Part shown: one piece after another, positions 1 through 11,256 of the stretch | Numbering within the stretch: position 1 is the first letter of the stretch | Layout of the letters: each line of letters begins with the position of its first letter | From: Sphingomonas carotinifaciens | GTDB lineage: Bacteria; Pseudomonadota; Alphaproteobacteria; Sphingomonadales; Sphingomonadaceae | Length of the DNA stretch: 64,000 nucleotides | Assembly: GCF_009789535.1 (NCBI RefSeq) | Contig: NZ_WSUT01000005.1 | Span: forward strand, 806,001 to 870,000 | Direction: 5' to 3' | Notes under the pieces: generated by a model | What the model was told of the DNA's origin: nothing | Seen by the model: the letters and a program-made list of their open reading frames with translations, nothing else | The model's database searches: none | Made by a program: the position numbers and the translations under genes

Positions 1-1659
1 GGGCGGCGTAACTCCTTGGACGAGCGAAGTGCATTCCGGCTACTGGCCGGAGTTCGCGGCGACATCACAGAGTGGTTGAACTATGATGCGTATTATTCTT
101 ACGCACGAACCCGAAACTCGAATGTTCAGCGTGGCAATATATCTCGCTCGGCATTTCAGGCGGGTTTGAATGGCACCGCTGATGCAATCAACATCTTTGG
201 TCCAGGCACGCTAACGCCAGCTATGCTCGACCAGATCACGATCCTGGCACAAAATGGCGATACGTCCGTGTTGCAGGTGGCAAATGCGTCCATGTCGGGT
301 TCGCTGTTCAACCTCGGCATGGGTGCGGAAGATATCGGATTTGCGCTGGGCGGCGAATATCGAAAGATGTCATCCGAATTCATTCCTGATACCGCACTGT
401 CCTCGGGTGACGTGATCGGCTTCAATGCCGGCGATCCCACGGCTGGCAGCTACAATGTAAAGGAAGTATTCGGCGAAATCCGCGTTCCGATCCTTGCTGA
501 TAAGCCGTTTTTCAACAGGCTGGAATTGCATGGCGCGGGGCGATATTCCGACTACTCGCTTGGCGCTGTAGGTGGCGTGTGGACCTACGCCGGCGATTTC
601 ACCTGGGCTCCCATCCGCGATATCATGTTCCGTGGCCAATATCAGCGCGCCGTTCGTGCACCAAATGTGGGTGAGCTGTTCGGTGGCCAAGCCACAGGAT
701 TCTACCAGGCGCAGGATCCTTGTGCCTTGGCTTCGGCGGCAACCGATGCATCAGTGCGTAACATTTGTATCGCAACGGGAGTGCCAGCTGGATCGGTTGG
801 ATCTGACACTTTAACGTTGAATTCACAAATTCAGGCAACTGTTGGTGGGAATCCAAACCTCCAAGAGGAAAAATCTGACTCCTACACCGCAGGTGTCGTA
901 TTGACGCCGACGTTCATCCGTGGGCTATCGATTCGCGTTGATTATTTTAATATCAAAGTCGAAAACACCATTTCGCAGTTGGGCGGAGGCGTATCGAATG
1001 CGCTAAATCTCTGCTACAATGTCATACAGAACGTGAATAGTGTGTATTGCCAAGCGTTTCAGGGAACGCGTAACGCGCTCGGTCAGTTCGACGGTGTTGT
1101 AGCCCCACAAATCCTGAATGCAAATGTCGGTCGATTGCAAGTAGAGGGTGTCGATTTTGCTGCTGATTTATCCACGCGGCTTGGATTCTCGCTTTTAGGT
1201 GGTGAGGAAACTCGACTGAACGCAACGTTGCAGGGTACCTATACGGCTCGTAACGATCTTACCCCGGTACAGGATCTGCCGGATCAGATAAACCGCTGTG
1301 CTGGAAACTTCGGTATTCTAGCTTGTGGGACGCCAACCCCGAAGTGGAAGTGGACTTCGCGGGTTTCATTACTCGATGGACCGTCGACGATCAGCGCCCG
1401 ATGGCGCCATCTTTCGAGTGTCCGGGATGATAATCCCGATACGACCTATTTTGTAGAACGGATCCCGTCTTATGACGTATTCGATCTCACCTTTTCCTTT
1501 GCCGTCAACAGCAGCATGAATTTTTCGGTTGGCGTTAATAACATCTTTGATAAGCAGCCAAAAATACTGGGCTTAAATCAGGAGCAGGCGAATACCTATC
1601 CGGGTGTATATGATGTTCTTGGTCGAGACTTTTTTGCCGCGGTAAGATTTGAATTTTAA
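1..1659 (+). CDS. TonB-dependent receptor, C-terminal part (5' end outside window)
   Basis: The reading frame is open from the first base, so the gene begins upstream and only about 552 residues of the C-terminal part are seen. This part is the outer-membrane beta-barrel of a TonB-dependent receptor, which imports siderophores, vitamins or glycans using energy from TonB-ExbB-ExbD. Typical barrel features are visible: alternating aromatic strands, a stretch reading FRGQYQRAVRAPNVGELF, a loop containing GNPNLQEEKSDSYTAGV, the near-terminal VGVNNIFDKQPK, and a final VRFEF with a terminal Phe as the barrel-assembly signal. Cysteine pairs lie in the extracellular loops. The plug domain is outside the window and the substrate cannot be told. 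The base composition is less GC-rich than the genes that follow. Confidence 0.93.
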   Translation, partial: GRRNSLDERSAFRLLAGVRGDITEWLNYDAYYSYARTRNSNVQRGNISRSAFQAGLNGTADAINIFGPGTLTPAMLDQITILAQNGDTSVLQVANASMSGSLFNLGMGAEDIGFALGGEYRKMSSEFIPDTALSSGDVIGFNAGDPTAGSYNVKEVFGEIRVPILADKPFFNRLELHGAGRYSDYSLGAVGGVWTYAGDFTWAPIRDIMFRGQYQRAVRAPNVGELFGGQATGFYQAQDPCALASAATDASVRNICIATGVPAGSVGSDTLTLNSQIQATVGGNPNLQEEKSDSYTAGVVLTPTFIRGLSIRVDYFNIKVENTISQLGGGVSNALNLCYNVIQNVNSVYCQAFQGTRNALGQFDGVVAPQILNANVGRLQVEGVDFAADLSTRLGFSLLGGEETRLNATLQGTYTARNDLTPVQDLPDQINRCAGNFGILACGTPTPKWKWTSRVSLLDGPSTISARWRHLSSVRDDNPDTTYFVERIPSYDVFDLTFSFAVNSSMNFSVGVNNIFDKQPKILGLNQEQANTYPGVYDVLGRDFFAAVRFEF

Positions 1660-1666
1660 ACAACAT

Positions 1667-1710
1667 ATATCTTGTCACGAGAAGCATCATGTTTGCTCGT
1701 GGCAAGATAT
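1667..1710 (+). repeat. Inverted repeat downstream of the TonB receptor gene
   Basis: A 15-bp stem, 1667-1681 against 1696-1710, pairs with one G:U and a 14-nt loop. It starts 7 bases after the stop codon. A second, looser pair follows (1711-1722 with 1761-1774). There is no clear T-run, so the role is uncertain. It may be a 3'-end stabiliser or a first terminator before the stronger one at 1778. Confidence 0.5.
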
Positions 1711-1777
1711 GAGAAAATTGAGTAGAGGTTGCTCGTTCTCTAAACGATAACTTTTTGCGACCTCAATTTTTCTCAAA

Positions 1778-1802
1778 AAAGGGCCGGCGTAGCCGGCCCT
1801 TT
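1778..1802. terminator. Bidirectional intrinsic terminator between TonB receptor and clpB
   Basis: A perfect 11-bp stem (AAAGGGCCGGC / GCCGGCCCTTT) surrounds a 3-nt loop. An A-run lies on one side and T-residues on the other. It sits between convergent genes and can serve both. Confidence 0.85.
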
Positions 1803-1822
1803 GTATATCGTGATACGGCTGT

Positions 1823-4402
<2,580 letters not shown>

Positions 4403-4443
4403 CTGGAGTCCCTGTATCTATTGGGTGTCAGATGGTGTTGCTT

Positions 4444-4469
4444 ATGGGGAACACAAGGGCGGTTTTGAG
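4444..4469 (-). promoter_or_regulatory. Putative RpoH (sigma-32) promoter for clpB
   Basis: Read on the minus strand, CTCAAAA is followed after 13 nt by CCCCATA. This resembles the sigma-32 consensus CTTGAAA-N13-CCCCAT, with five of seven -35 bases and the whole CCCCAT -10. It lies 42-67 nt upstream of the clpB start, which fits heat-shock control of ClpB. Confidence 0.6.
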
Positions 4470-4494
4470 TGTTGAAATTTGTCTTCGCATCCCG

Positions 4495-4521
4495 TTGCAC
4501 CCCCAAACAGGCCGATATAGT
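4495..4521 (+). promoter_or_regulatory. Possible sigma-70-type promoter for the M16 peptidase gene
   Basis: TTGCAC is followed after 15 nt by TATAGT, which is five of six bases of the -10 consensus. The spacing is short. It lies about 30 nt upstream of the start codon, in the divergent intergenic region shared with clpB. Confidence 0.35.
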
Positions 4522-4550
4522 CTCACAGGACACCAGATCGGGGGAAGTTC

Positions 4551-7391
4551 ATGCACGTCAAGGTTCTTGCGCTTAGCGGCGCCGCTCTCATCGCCCTTGG
4601 CGCGCCTCTTGCCGCACAGACGGCAAAGCCGGTCCCTGCCGCCACGCTCGTCAACCAGGTCAATATTCCTTATCAGCAATTCACGCTGCCTAACGGGTTG
4701 CGCGTGATCGTTCACACCGATCGCAAGGCCCCGATCGTCGCGGTCAGCGTCTGGTACGATGTCGGCGCCAAGCATGAGCCCAAAGGATCGACGGGCTTTG
4801 CGCATCTGTTCGAGCATCTGATGTTCAACGGCAGCGAGAACGCACCGGGCGACTTCTTCGAACCGTTGAAGCAGGTGGGAGCCACCGACTTCAACGGTAC
4901 GACCAATCTGGATCGCACCAATTATTTCGAAACGGTGCCGACGGCCGGGCTGGAGCGCGCGCTGTTCCTGGAATCGGACCGCATGGGCTATCTTCTAGGC
5001 GCGATCACGCAAGCCAAGCTCGACGAACAGCGCGGCGTCGTCCAGAACGAGAAGCGGCAGGGTGATAACCAGCCTTACGGCCTGACGCGTTACAAGGTGA
5101 CGGAAGGGCTGTTCCCCGCCGACCACCCCTATGGCCATGACACGATCGGATCGATGGCCGATCTGGACGCCGCCAGCCTGGACACGGTGAAGAACTGGTT
5201 CCGGAACCACTATGGCCCCAACAACGCCGTGCTGGTGCTTGCCGGTGATATCGATGTTGCCACGGCCAAGCCGCTGGTGGAGAAGTATTTCGGTGCGATC
5301 AAGGCGGGGCCGGAAACGGTGACCCGGCCTGCGCCTGTGCCGACGCTGCCCGCTCCCAAGGCGGAGACGATCAAGGACCGCGTCGCTGCTGTGATGGTCA
5401 GCCGGTATTGGGCAATTCCCGGTGGTGACCATCCGGATGCCGCCGCACTGGACGTTGCAGGCGCAGTGCTTGGTGGACTGGCGTCGAGCCGGCTCGACAA
5501 TGCGCTGGTCAAGAAGGAGAAGCTGGCGGTCAACGTCTCCGCTTATGCCAGCACCGGCGCGCAGGTCGGAACTTTCGGCATCCGCGCCATCGTGCGACCG
5601 GGGGTGGACCCTGCACTGGTCGGCCGGCGGATCGATGCAATTCTCGCCGATTTCCTGAAGAACGGACCGACGGCCGACGAGGTGAACCGCGTCGTGACGA
5701 CGCAGGCGGCAGCCACGATCCGTGGGCTGGAGTCGGTCGGCGGCTTCGGCGGCAAGGCCGTGGCGCTGGCGCAGGGTGCGTTGTTCTACGGCGATCCCGG
5801 CTTCTACAAAAAGGAACTGGCGGTGCTTGCCGCGCAGACGCCCGCCAGTGTGAAGGCCGCAGCCAACCGGTGGCTGACCCGGCCGGTCTATGCGTTGACG
5901 GTCGAGCAGGGTCCGCGCGGTGCATATGAGGAGGCCAAGGTGCCGCCGCGCGCCGATGTGGCCCCCGCGGCTGAAACGCCGGTTAAGGGTACGCGTGGTC
6001 CCATTCCGGCACTGGGCAAGGTCAAGGGGCTGAGCTTCCCTGCCGTTCAGCGCACGACGCTGAGGAACGGCATCGAACTGGTCTATGCGCAGCGCAGCGC
6101 CGTGCCGGTGACGCAGGTTGCCCTGTCGTTCGATGCGGGCACCGCCGCGGACGTCGCCGACAAGCTCGGCACGCAAGGGTTGACGCTGGCGATGCTGGAC
6201 GAGGGCGCGGCGGGGCTCGACTCGATCCAGATCGCCGAGGCGAAGGAGCGGCTGGGTGCCTCGATCGGCAGCGGGAGCAGTGCCGATCGTACGACGATGA
6301 ACCTGCAGGTGCCCAGCGCCAACCTGGCCCCCGCACTCGACCTGTTCGCCAAGATCGCGCGCGAGCCGACCTTCTCGGAAACCGAGCTGGCGCGCGTCAA
6401 GCAGCAGGCGCTGGCGGGAATCGCGCAGGAGTTGACCAATCCGAGCGGCCTGGTCGGTCGTGTGGTGCCACCGCTGGTCTATGGCCCGGCCTATCCTTAT
6501 GCCAAGGCGCAGGGTGGTGGCGACCCGAAGGCGGTAGCGGCGTTGACGCGTGCCGATCTGCTGGCGTTCCAGCAGGCCTGGCTCCGCCCCGACAAGGCCA
6601 AGCTGTTCGTGGTCAGCGATCGTCCGCTGGCCGAGGTGAAGGCGGCGCTGGACACGGAATTCGGTGACTGGCGTGGCACCGGCCAGGCCGGCATCAAGGA
6701 TTTCTCGGTCGGAATGTCCCCGGCACAGCCCAAGATCCTCTTGGTCGATCGCCCCGACAGTCCGCAATCGATGATCGTCGGTGCGATCCCCACCGGCCTG
6801 AAGGGGACCGAAGACCTGTTGCCGGTCAACACGGCGAACGACGCACTGGGCGGCGGCTTCCTGAGCCGGATCAACATGGATCTGCGGGAAACCAGGCACT
6901 GGTCCTATGGCGCGCGGGGCGGCTTCCAGACCGCGGCAGAGGCCGCGCCTTATCTTATCAGTGCGCCGGTGCAGGCGGACAAGACGGGGCCGGCGCTGGC
7001 GTCGGCGCGCGAGGACGTGGTGGCGTTCCTCGGGAAGGAGCCAATGACGCAGGAGGAGTTCGACCGCGCAATCAATGGCGGAATCAATTCCTTGCCGGGC
7101 GATTACGAAACGTCCGATGCGGTGCTGGGCGCGATGCAGTATAACGACCTGTTGAAGCGGCCGGACGATTACCAGACGACGCTGGCGGCGCGGTATCGTG
7201 GCATGACGCGTGACCAGTTGAACGGCGCGATCCGGTCCGCGCTGGACCCCAAGCGCACGATCTGGGTTGTGGTGGGAGACGCAAAGCAGGTCCGTCCGCA
7301 GCTTGACGGGCTTGGCCTTGCGGTCGAGACCGTGTCTGCCGCATCGGTGGCAGGCGCGGCCGCCGCGGCACCCGCCGCTGCGGCCAAGTAA
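4551..7391 (+). CDS. Secreted M16 family zinc metallopeptidase
   Basis: This 946-residue protein has a signal peptide (MHVKVLALSGAALIALGAPL, cleavage near AAQ-TA) and should act in the periplasm. It has the two-lobed pitrilysin/insulinase arrangement. The N-terminal lobe carries the inverted zinc motif HxxEH (HLFEHLMFNG) about 85 residues in, followed by a second Glu about 75 residues later in the EQRGVVQNEK region. The C-terminal lobe lacks the motif, as is usual for two-lobed M16 peptidases. The ending is an Ala-rich tail. The start has an RBS-like GGGGAAG 5 nt upstream. The substrates are unknown; related proteins degrade small peptides. Confidence 0.93.
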   Translation: MHVKVLALSGAALIALGAPLAAQTAKPVPAATLVNQVNIPYQQFTLPNGLRVIVHTDRKAPIVAVSVWYDVGAKHEPKGSTGFAHLFEHLMFNGSENAPGDFFEPLKQVGATDFNGTTNLDRTNYFETVPTAGLERALFLESDRMGYLLGAITQAKLDEQRGVVQNEKRQGDNQPYGLTRYKVTEGLFPADHPYGHDTIGSMADLDAASLDTVKNWFRNHYGPNNAVLVLAGDIDVATAKPLVEKYFGAIKAGPETVTRPAPVPTLPAPKAETIKDRVAAVMVSRYWAIPGGDHPDAAALDVAGAVLGGLASSRLDNALVKKEKLAVNVSAYASTGAQVGTFGIRAIVRPGVDPALVGRRIDAILADFLKNGPTADEVNRVVTTQAAATIRGLESVGGFGGKAVALAQGALFYGDPGFYKKELAVLAAQTPASVKAAANRWLTRPVYALTVEQGPRGAYEEAKVPPRADVAPAAETPVKGTRGPIPALGKVKGLSFPAVQRTTLRNGIELVYAQRSAVPVTQVALSFDAGTAADVADKLGTQGLTLAMLDEGAAGLDSIQIAEAKERLGASIGSGSSADRTTMNLQVPSANLAPALDLFAKIAREPTFSETELARVKQQALAGIAQELTNPSGLVGRVVPPLVYGPAYPYAKAQGGGDPKAVAALTRADLLAFQQAWLRPDKAKLFVVSDRPLAEVKAALDTEFGDWRGTGQAGIKDFSVGMSPAQPKILLVDRPDSPQSMIVGAIPTGLKGTEDLLPVNTANDALGGGFLSRINMDLRETRHWSYGARGGFQTAAEAAPYLISAPVQADKTGPALASAREDVVAFLGKEPMTQEEFDRAINGGINSLPGDYETSDAVLGAMQYNDLLKRPDDYQTTLAARYRGMTRDQLNGAIRSALDPKRTIWVVVGDAKQVRPQLDGLGLAVETVSAASVAGAAAAAPAAAAK

Positions 7392-7404
7392 GGAGAGTAT
7401 GCAT

Positions 7405-7704
7405 ATGGCCGAGATCGACGGCACCTGGGATTGCACCGTCAAATCCCCGCTGGGCGACCAGAACATGACGATGACCGTGCAGACCGACGGCGGCAGCTTC
7501 ACGGGCACCAGCAGCGGCGCGATGGGCAGCGCCGATGTGCAGGGTGAGGTGAACGGCAACACGATCACGTGGAAGATGTCGATCACCGTGCCCATGCCGA
7601 TGACGCTGGATTGCGAGGCAACGGCCGATGGCGACACGCTGACCGGATCGGTGGGCGCAGGCGCCTTTGGCAGCTTCCCGCTATCGGGTACGCGTCAGGC
7701 CTGA
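7405..7704 (+). CDS. Small beta-rich protein of unknown function
   Basis: This protein has 99 residues (101 if the upstream ATG at 7399 is used). I prefer the second ATG because AGGAGAG ends 7 nt before it, whereas the first ATG would leave only 1 nt. The sequence is a series of short strands, such as GTWDCTVKSPLGD, MTMTVQTDGGSFTG and GNTITWKMSI, ending in GSFPLSGTRQA. This looks like a small lipocalin-like or beta-sandwich domain that also occurs as a C-terminal appendage of oxidoreductases. No signal peptide is seen. It begins 14 nt after the M16 peptidase stop codon, so the two are probably cotranscribed. A terminator follows. Confidence 0.8.
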   Translation: MAEIDGTWDCTVKSPLGDQNMTMTVQTDGGSFTGTSSGAMGSADVQGEVNGNTITWKMSITVPMPMTLDCEATADGDTLTGSVGAGAFGSFPLSGTRQA

Positions 7705-7730
7705 GGCCGGACGGTACCGGCGCGCTATAA

Positions 7731-7764
7731 GGGCGGTCCGCGGCAACGCTGCGGGCCGCCTTTT
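7731..7764 (+). terminator. Intrinsic terminator after the M16 peptidase unit
   Basis: A 10-bp stem (GGCGGTCCGC with GCGGGCCGCC, one G:U pair) with a 10-nt loop is followed by TTTT at 7761-7764. Confidence 0.8.
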
Positions 7765-7817
7765 CGGTTGACGCGAAGGACCCGCTGCGCCGATCCTGCC
7801 GGCGGGGAGACGGCGTC

Positions 7818-8618
7818 ATGGGGGCGTATCGAGCAAGAGGGTACAGGCGGCGCCCGGTCGCCCTGATCGGCACGGTGATGGTCCATGCGGCGCTGCTGCT
7901 GCTGATGCTATGGCCCCATCCACCGCGGCCTCGACCTGCCAGCGGATCCAGTCTGGCGGTGTTCGACACGCCCCTGCCACCGCCCCCGCCCGAGACCATC
8001 CCACCGCCGCCACCCAGGATCGATCCGGCGGCCGATGCCGGCGGCGCACCGCGACCCGTGCCCCTGCCAAAGGCTCGCACCGCCGCGCCGCCGCCGCCGC
8101 GCGCGCCAGAGGCCCCTGTGCTGCCCACCGCACTGACGCCCGCCGCCCCGATCTTCGCCGATCTGCCGGTATCGACAGGGGACCGCGCATCGGCGGGCGT
8201 GGCGGGCCCGGCTGCGAGCGGGTTGGGGCTTGGGGGGAGCGGAGCGGGAGATGGGAGCGCGCATGGGTCGGGATCGGGATCGGGGCCGGGTGCGGCGATG
8301 CAGCGCGCCGGGTGGATCGTCATGCCGACACGGCGGCAGATGGAGCCCTATTGGCCGCGCCGGGCGATAAGGGAGCGGCTGAGCGGGCGCGTCGTGCTGG
8401 CGTGCATCGTGCCGCGGCCCGGCCCGCCCCGGCGCTGTGTGGTGGCAGAGGAGCATCCGCAGGGGGTCGGCTTCGGCAAGGCCGCGCTGGCGATGATACA
8501 CCTGTTTCGGCTGAAGCCGGTCATGCGCGGGAACACCGTGGTCGATGTGCCGCTGACCATCCCGGTGGTCTTCGAACTACCCGCCTTTCGCGGGCTGCCG
8601 CGCGACCCGGCGGGGTGA
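7818..8618 (+). CDS. TonB-like energy transducer protein
   Basis: This 266-residue protein has the TonB layout. A short positive N-terminus is followed by one transmembrane segment (about residues 15-32, VALIGTVMVHAALLLLMLW). A long Pro-rich periplasmic linker follows (about 50-115), then a Gly/Ser-rich spacer (about 135-158). The C-terminal domain of about 105 residues resembles TonB_C, with a RLSGRVVLACIV strand and the closing VVDVPLTIPVVFELP. Such proteins link the inner-membrane proton motive force to outer-membrane receptors. No exbB or exbD is adjacent. A terminator-like hairpin follows the stop codon. Confidence 0.75.
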   Translation: MGAYRARGYRRRPVALIGTVMVHAALLLLMLWPHPPRPRPASGSSLAVFDTPLPPPPPETIPPPPPRIDPAADAGGAPRPVPLPKARTAAPPPPRAPEAPVLPTALTPAAPIFADLPVSTGDRASAGVAGPAASGLGLGGSGAGDGSAHGSGSGSGPGAAMQRAGWIVMPTRRQMEPYWPRRAIRERLSGRVVLACIVPRPGPPRRCVVAEEHPQGVGFGKAALAMIHLFRLKPVMRGNTVVDVPLTIPVVFELPAFRGLPRDPAG

Positions 8619-8622
8619 CAGC

Positions 8623-8650
8623 CGGATCAGGAAGACATCATCCTGATCCG
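8623..8650 (+). terminator. Terminator-like hairpin after the TonB-like gene
   Basis: A perfect 10-bp stem CGGATCAGGA / TCCTGATCCG with an 8-nt loop begins 4 nt after the stop codon. It is followed by TTCGGGT rather than a pure T-run. Confidence 0.55.
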
Positions 8651-8779
8651 TTCGGGTCGAGACAGTGCCGCGCGGGCATGACGTGTCTCTCGATACGCGG
8701 CGTTGCCGCTGCTGGGCGACTATTCGAGACGAACGGGGGCAATCCGGTGTCATCTCACTGGAGCGGTTGGAAAGCCGCT

Positions 8780-9847
8780 TCAGCGCAGGATGCGGGTGAC
8801 ATGTCCCATCTTGCGACCGGGGCGGGCGGTGCCCTTGCCGTAGAGATGAAGATGGGCGCCGGGCTGGGTCAATGCGTCGTCCCAGGCGTCGTCGCCGATC
8901 AGGTTGGTCATCGTCACGCCGCTGCCGGTGAGGGCGGTGTCGCCGAGCGGCAGGCCACAGATGGCGCGGATGTGGTTTTCGAACTGGGAGATCTGTGCCC
9001 CCTCGATCGTCCAATGGCCGGAATTGTGGACGCGGGGCGCCATTTCGTTGAAGACGGGCCCGTTCTCGGTCGCGAAGAACTCGCAGGCGAGGACGCCGAC
9101 ATAGTCGAGCTCGGCGGCGATGCGACAGGCAAGCGCGGTCGCCTCCTCGGCCTGGGCGAGAATCGCGGGCGGGGCGGGCAGCGTGGAGGTGCGCAGGATC
9201 GCGTCCAAATGGACATTGTGCGGCGGATCGTAGCGCACCGTCGCGCCGTCATGGCCGCGCGCGATCAGGATCGAGAATTCATGGCTGAAGGTAACGAAGC
9301 CTTCGAGCACGGCAGGGCCGCCGATCGCCTCCCACACCGCATCCGCATCGTCCGCAGAGCGGATCACCGCCTGCCCCTTGCCGTCATAGCCGAAGCGCGT
9401 GGTTTTCAGGATGGCCGGGGTGCCGATCCGGTCGAGCGCGACGGACAGGTCCTCGCGACTGTCGACCTGCGCCCAGGGGGCGGGGCGGCCGCCGATGCCG
9501 TCGACGAACCGCTTTTCCGCGATCCGGTCCTGCGCGACGCGCAGGGCGCGCGGATGGGGATGGACGGGCACGCGATCGGCCAGCCATTCGACGGGGGCGA
9601 CGTCGATATTCTCGAATTCGTAGGTCACCACGTCGCATGCGGCGGCGAAGTCGGCGAGAACGATGCGGTTGTGGTAATCGGCGCGGGTGAGGCTGGACGC
9701 GGTCTGCGCCGCGACGCTTTCGCGGTCGGGGGCCAGGATATGGGTGCGGTAGCCGAGCTGTGCCGCCGCGACGGCGAGCATGCGGCCGAGCTGACCGCCG
9801 CCGAGGATGCCGATCGTGCTGCCGGGGGGGAGGGCGCCGCCGGTCAT
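8780..9847 (-). CDS. purK: 5-(carboxyamino)imidazole ribonucleotide synthase PurK
   Basis: This 355-residue ATP-grasp enzyme makes N5-CAIR from AIR, bicarbonate and ATP in de novo purine synthesis. The N-terminal nucleotide motif is [13 protein letters not shown]. The ATP-grasp core shows [17 protein letters not shown], and the metal-binding end shows the typical [13 protein letters not shown]. The length is normal. The start codon overlaps the purE stop codon by 4 nt (ATGA), so the two are translationally coupled, and the PurE mutase uses the product. Confidence 0.97.
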   Translation of the reverse strand: MTGGALPPGSTIGILGGGQLGRMLAVAAAQLGYRTHILAPDRESVAAQTASSLTRADYHNRIVLADFAAACDVVTYEFENIDVAPVEWLADRVPVHPHPRALRVAQDRIAEKRFVDGIGGRPAPWAQVDSREDLSVALDRIGTPAILKTTRFGYDGKGQAVIRSADDADAVWEAIGGPAVLEGFVTFSHEFSILIARGHDGATVRYDPPHNVHLDAILRTSTLPAPPAILAQAEEATALACRIAAELDYVGVLACEFFATENGPVFNEMAPRVHNSGHWTIEGAQISQFENHIRAICGLPLGDTALTGSGVTMTNLIGDDAWDDALTQPGAHLHLYGKGTARPGRKMGHVTRILR

Positions 9848-10320
9848 TGCGGGTCGGTTGTGACGCTGTCGGTCTGGCGGGCGCGCCAGTCCTGGAGGCG
9901 GGCCGACAGGCGGTCGTCGGACAGGGCGAGGATGGAGGCGGCGAGCAGGCCGGCGTTGATCGCCCCCGCCTTGCCGATCGCCAGCGTGCCGACCGGAATG
10001 CCGCCGGGCATCTGCACGATGGAGAGCAGGCTATCCATGCCCTTCAGCGCCTTGGATTCGACCGGCACGCCCAGCACGGGCAGATGCGTCATCGACGCGG
10101 CCATGCCGGGCAGATGCGCCGCGCCGCCGGCGCCGGCGATGATGACCCGCAGGCCGCGATCGGCGGCGCCGGTGGCATAATCATAGAGGCGCTGGGGGGT
10201 GCGATGCGCGGACACCACCCTGGTTTCATGCGCGATGCCGAGCGCGTCGAGCGTTTCGCTCGCGTGGCGCATCGTCTCCCAATCGGAGGTGGAGCCCATG
10301 ATGATGCCGACCAGCGCCAT
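9844..10320 (-). CDS. purE: N5-carboxyaminoimidazole ribonucleotide mutase PurE
   Basis: This 158-residue class I PurE moves the carboxyl group of N5-CAIR to give CAIR, and is probably an octamer in the cytosol. The signature GSTSDWETM lies at the N-terminus, RVVSAHRTP at about residues 36-44, and [14 protein letters not shown] at about 80-93. These form the substrate pocket with its catalytic His. It is the first gene of the purE-purK pair. Confidence 0.97.
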   Translation of the reverse strand: MALVGIIMGSTSDWETMRHASETLDALGIAHETRVVSAHRTPQRLYDYATGAADRGLRVIIAGAGGAAHLPGMAASMTHLPVLGVPVESKALKGMDSLLSIVQMPGGIPVGTLAIGKAGAINAGLLAASILALSDDRLSARLQDWRARQTDSVTTDPQ

Positions 10321-10443
10321 GTTCGTCTGCCTGTTCCGTTCAACTGCCGGTGTCGCGAAGCGGGGTGACTAGCGGGATGGGGGAAAGGGGGCAAGACAGG
10401 TGCGTGTCAGGTGAATTCGCAGACATCTTGTATTGCCTGGCGG

Positions 10444-10500
10444 CCCCTCACCCTCCCATCGCTTCGCGACGGGCCTCTCTCCCCGGAGGGGAGAGGGTTC
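10444..10500. repeat. Intergenic REP-like hairpin element
   Basis: A CT-rich stretch carries an 8-bp stem CTCTCCCC / GGGGAGAG (10477-10484 with 10488-10495) and a second partial palindrome around ATCGCTTCGCGACGGG. The style matches short dispersed intergenic elements in sphingomonads. It could also end the gpmA transcript. No second copy was noticed in this window. Confidence 0.5.
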
Positions 10501-10512
10501 CAGGGCGACGTA

Positions 10513-11199
10513 TCAGCGCTCGGACAGATAATAGCGTTCGCGCGGGGTCAGGTCGTCGGCCAGTTCGTAGACGATTGGCTGGCCGGTGGGGATTTCCAGG
10601 CCGGTGATCTCGTCGTCCGGGATATTCGACAGGTGCTTGACCAGCGCGCGCAGCGAATTGCCGTGCGCCGAGATGAGGACGCGGTTGCCTTCCTTCAGCG
10701 CGGGCGCGATGCGGCCGTTCCAATAGGGAAGCACGCGGTCGATCGTGTCCTTCAGGCTTTCCGCGACGGGAATGTCGATATCGGCGTAGCGGCGGTCGTT
10801 GGTCATGTCGAACTCACCGCCGGGTTCCGAGGCGGGGGGCGGCACGTCGAAGCTGCGGCGCCAGATCTTCACCTGCTCCTCGCCATGCTTGGCGGCGGTC
10901 TCCGCCTTGTCTAGCCCGGTCAGGCCGCCATAGTGACGCTCGTTCAGGCGCCAATGCTTCTCGGTGGGCAGCCACAGGCGACCCATCGTCTCCAGCGCAA
11001 GGTTGAGCGTCTTGATCGCGCGGGTCTGGAGGCTGGTGAAGGTCAGGTCGAAATCCAGGCCCTTGTCCGCCATCAGCGCACCGGCGGCACGCGCCTCCGC
11101 TGCGCCCTGCGCGGTGACGTCCACGTCCCACCAGCCGGTGAAGCGGTTTTCCAAATTCCAGGCGGACTGGCCGTGGCGGATCAGGACAAGCGTGGGCAT
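10513..11199 (-). CDS. gpmA: 2,3-bisphosphoglycerate-dependent phosphoglycerate mutase
   Basis: This 228-residue cytosolic enzyme interconverts 3- and 2-phosphoglycerate in glycolysis and gluconeogenesis. The phosphohistidine motif [10 protein letters not shown] lies at residues 6-15. The family signature [12 protein letters not shown] follows at about 86-97, and the second catalytic His lies in [13 protein letters not shown] at about 178. The length is slightly below the roughly 250 residues of the E. coli protein, as is common in Alphaproteobacteria. It stands alone, with a REP-like element downstream. Confidence 0.97.
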   Translation of the reverse strand: MPTLVLIRHGQSAWNLENRFTGWWDVDVTAQGAAEARAAGALMADKGLDFDLTFTSLQTRAIKTLNLALETMGRLWLPTEKHWRLNERHYGGLTGLDKAETAAKHGEEQVKIWRRSFDVPPPASEPGGEFDMTNDRRYADIDIPVAESLKDTIDRVLPYWNGRIAPALKEGNRVLISAHGNSLRALVKHLSNIPDDEITGLEIPTGQPIVYELADDLTPRERYYLSER

Positions 11200-11256
11200 G
11201 GGTGTTTTCCCTTTTTAACCAGGTGTTCGGTGGCCACGGCGGGCCGGGCGGCCGGA

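Noticed and set aside
4995..7637. An 880-codon open frame on the minus strand opposite the M16 peptidase gene
   Set aside because: It is the antisense shadow of a GC-rich gene. Its translation is Arg/His-rich with no motif, and the plus strand encodes a clear peptidase.
7910..10180. A 756-codon plus-strand frame across the TonB-like gene, purK and purE
   Set aside because: It crosses three well-supported genes in other frames and translates to an Arg/Gly-rich sequence without family features.
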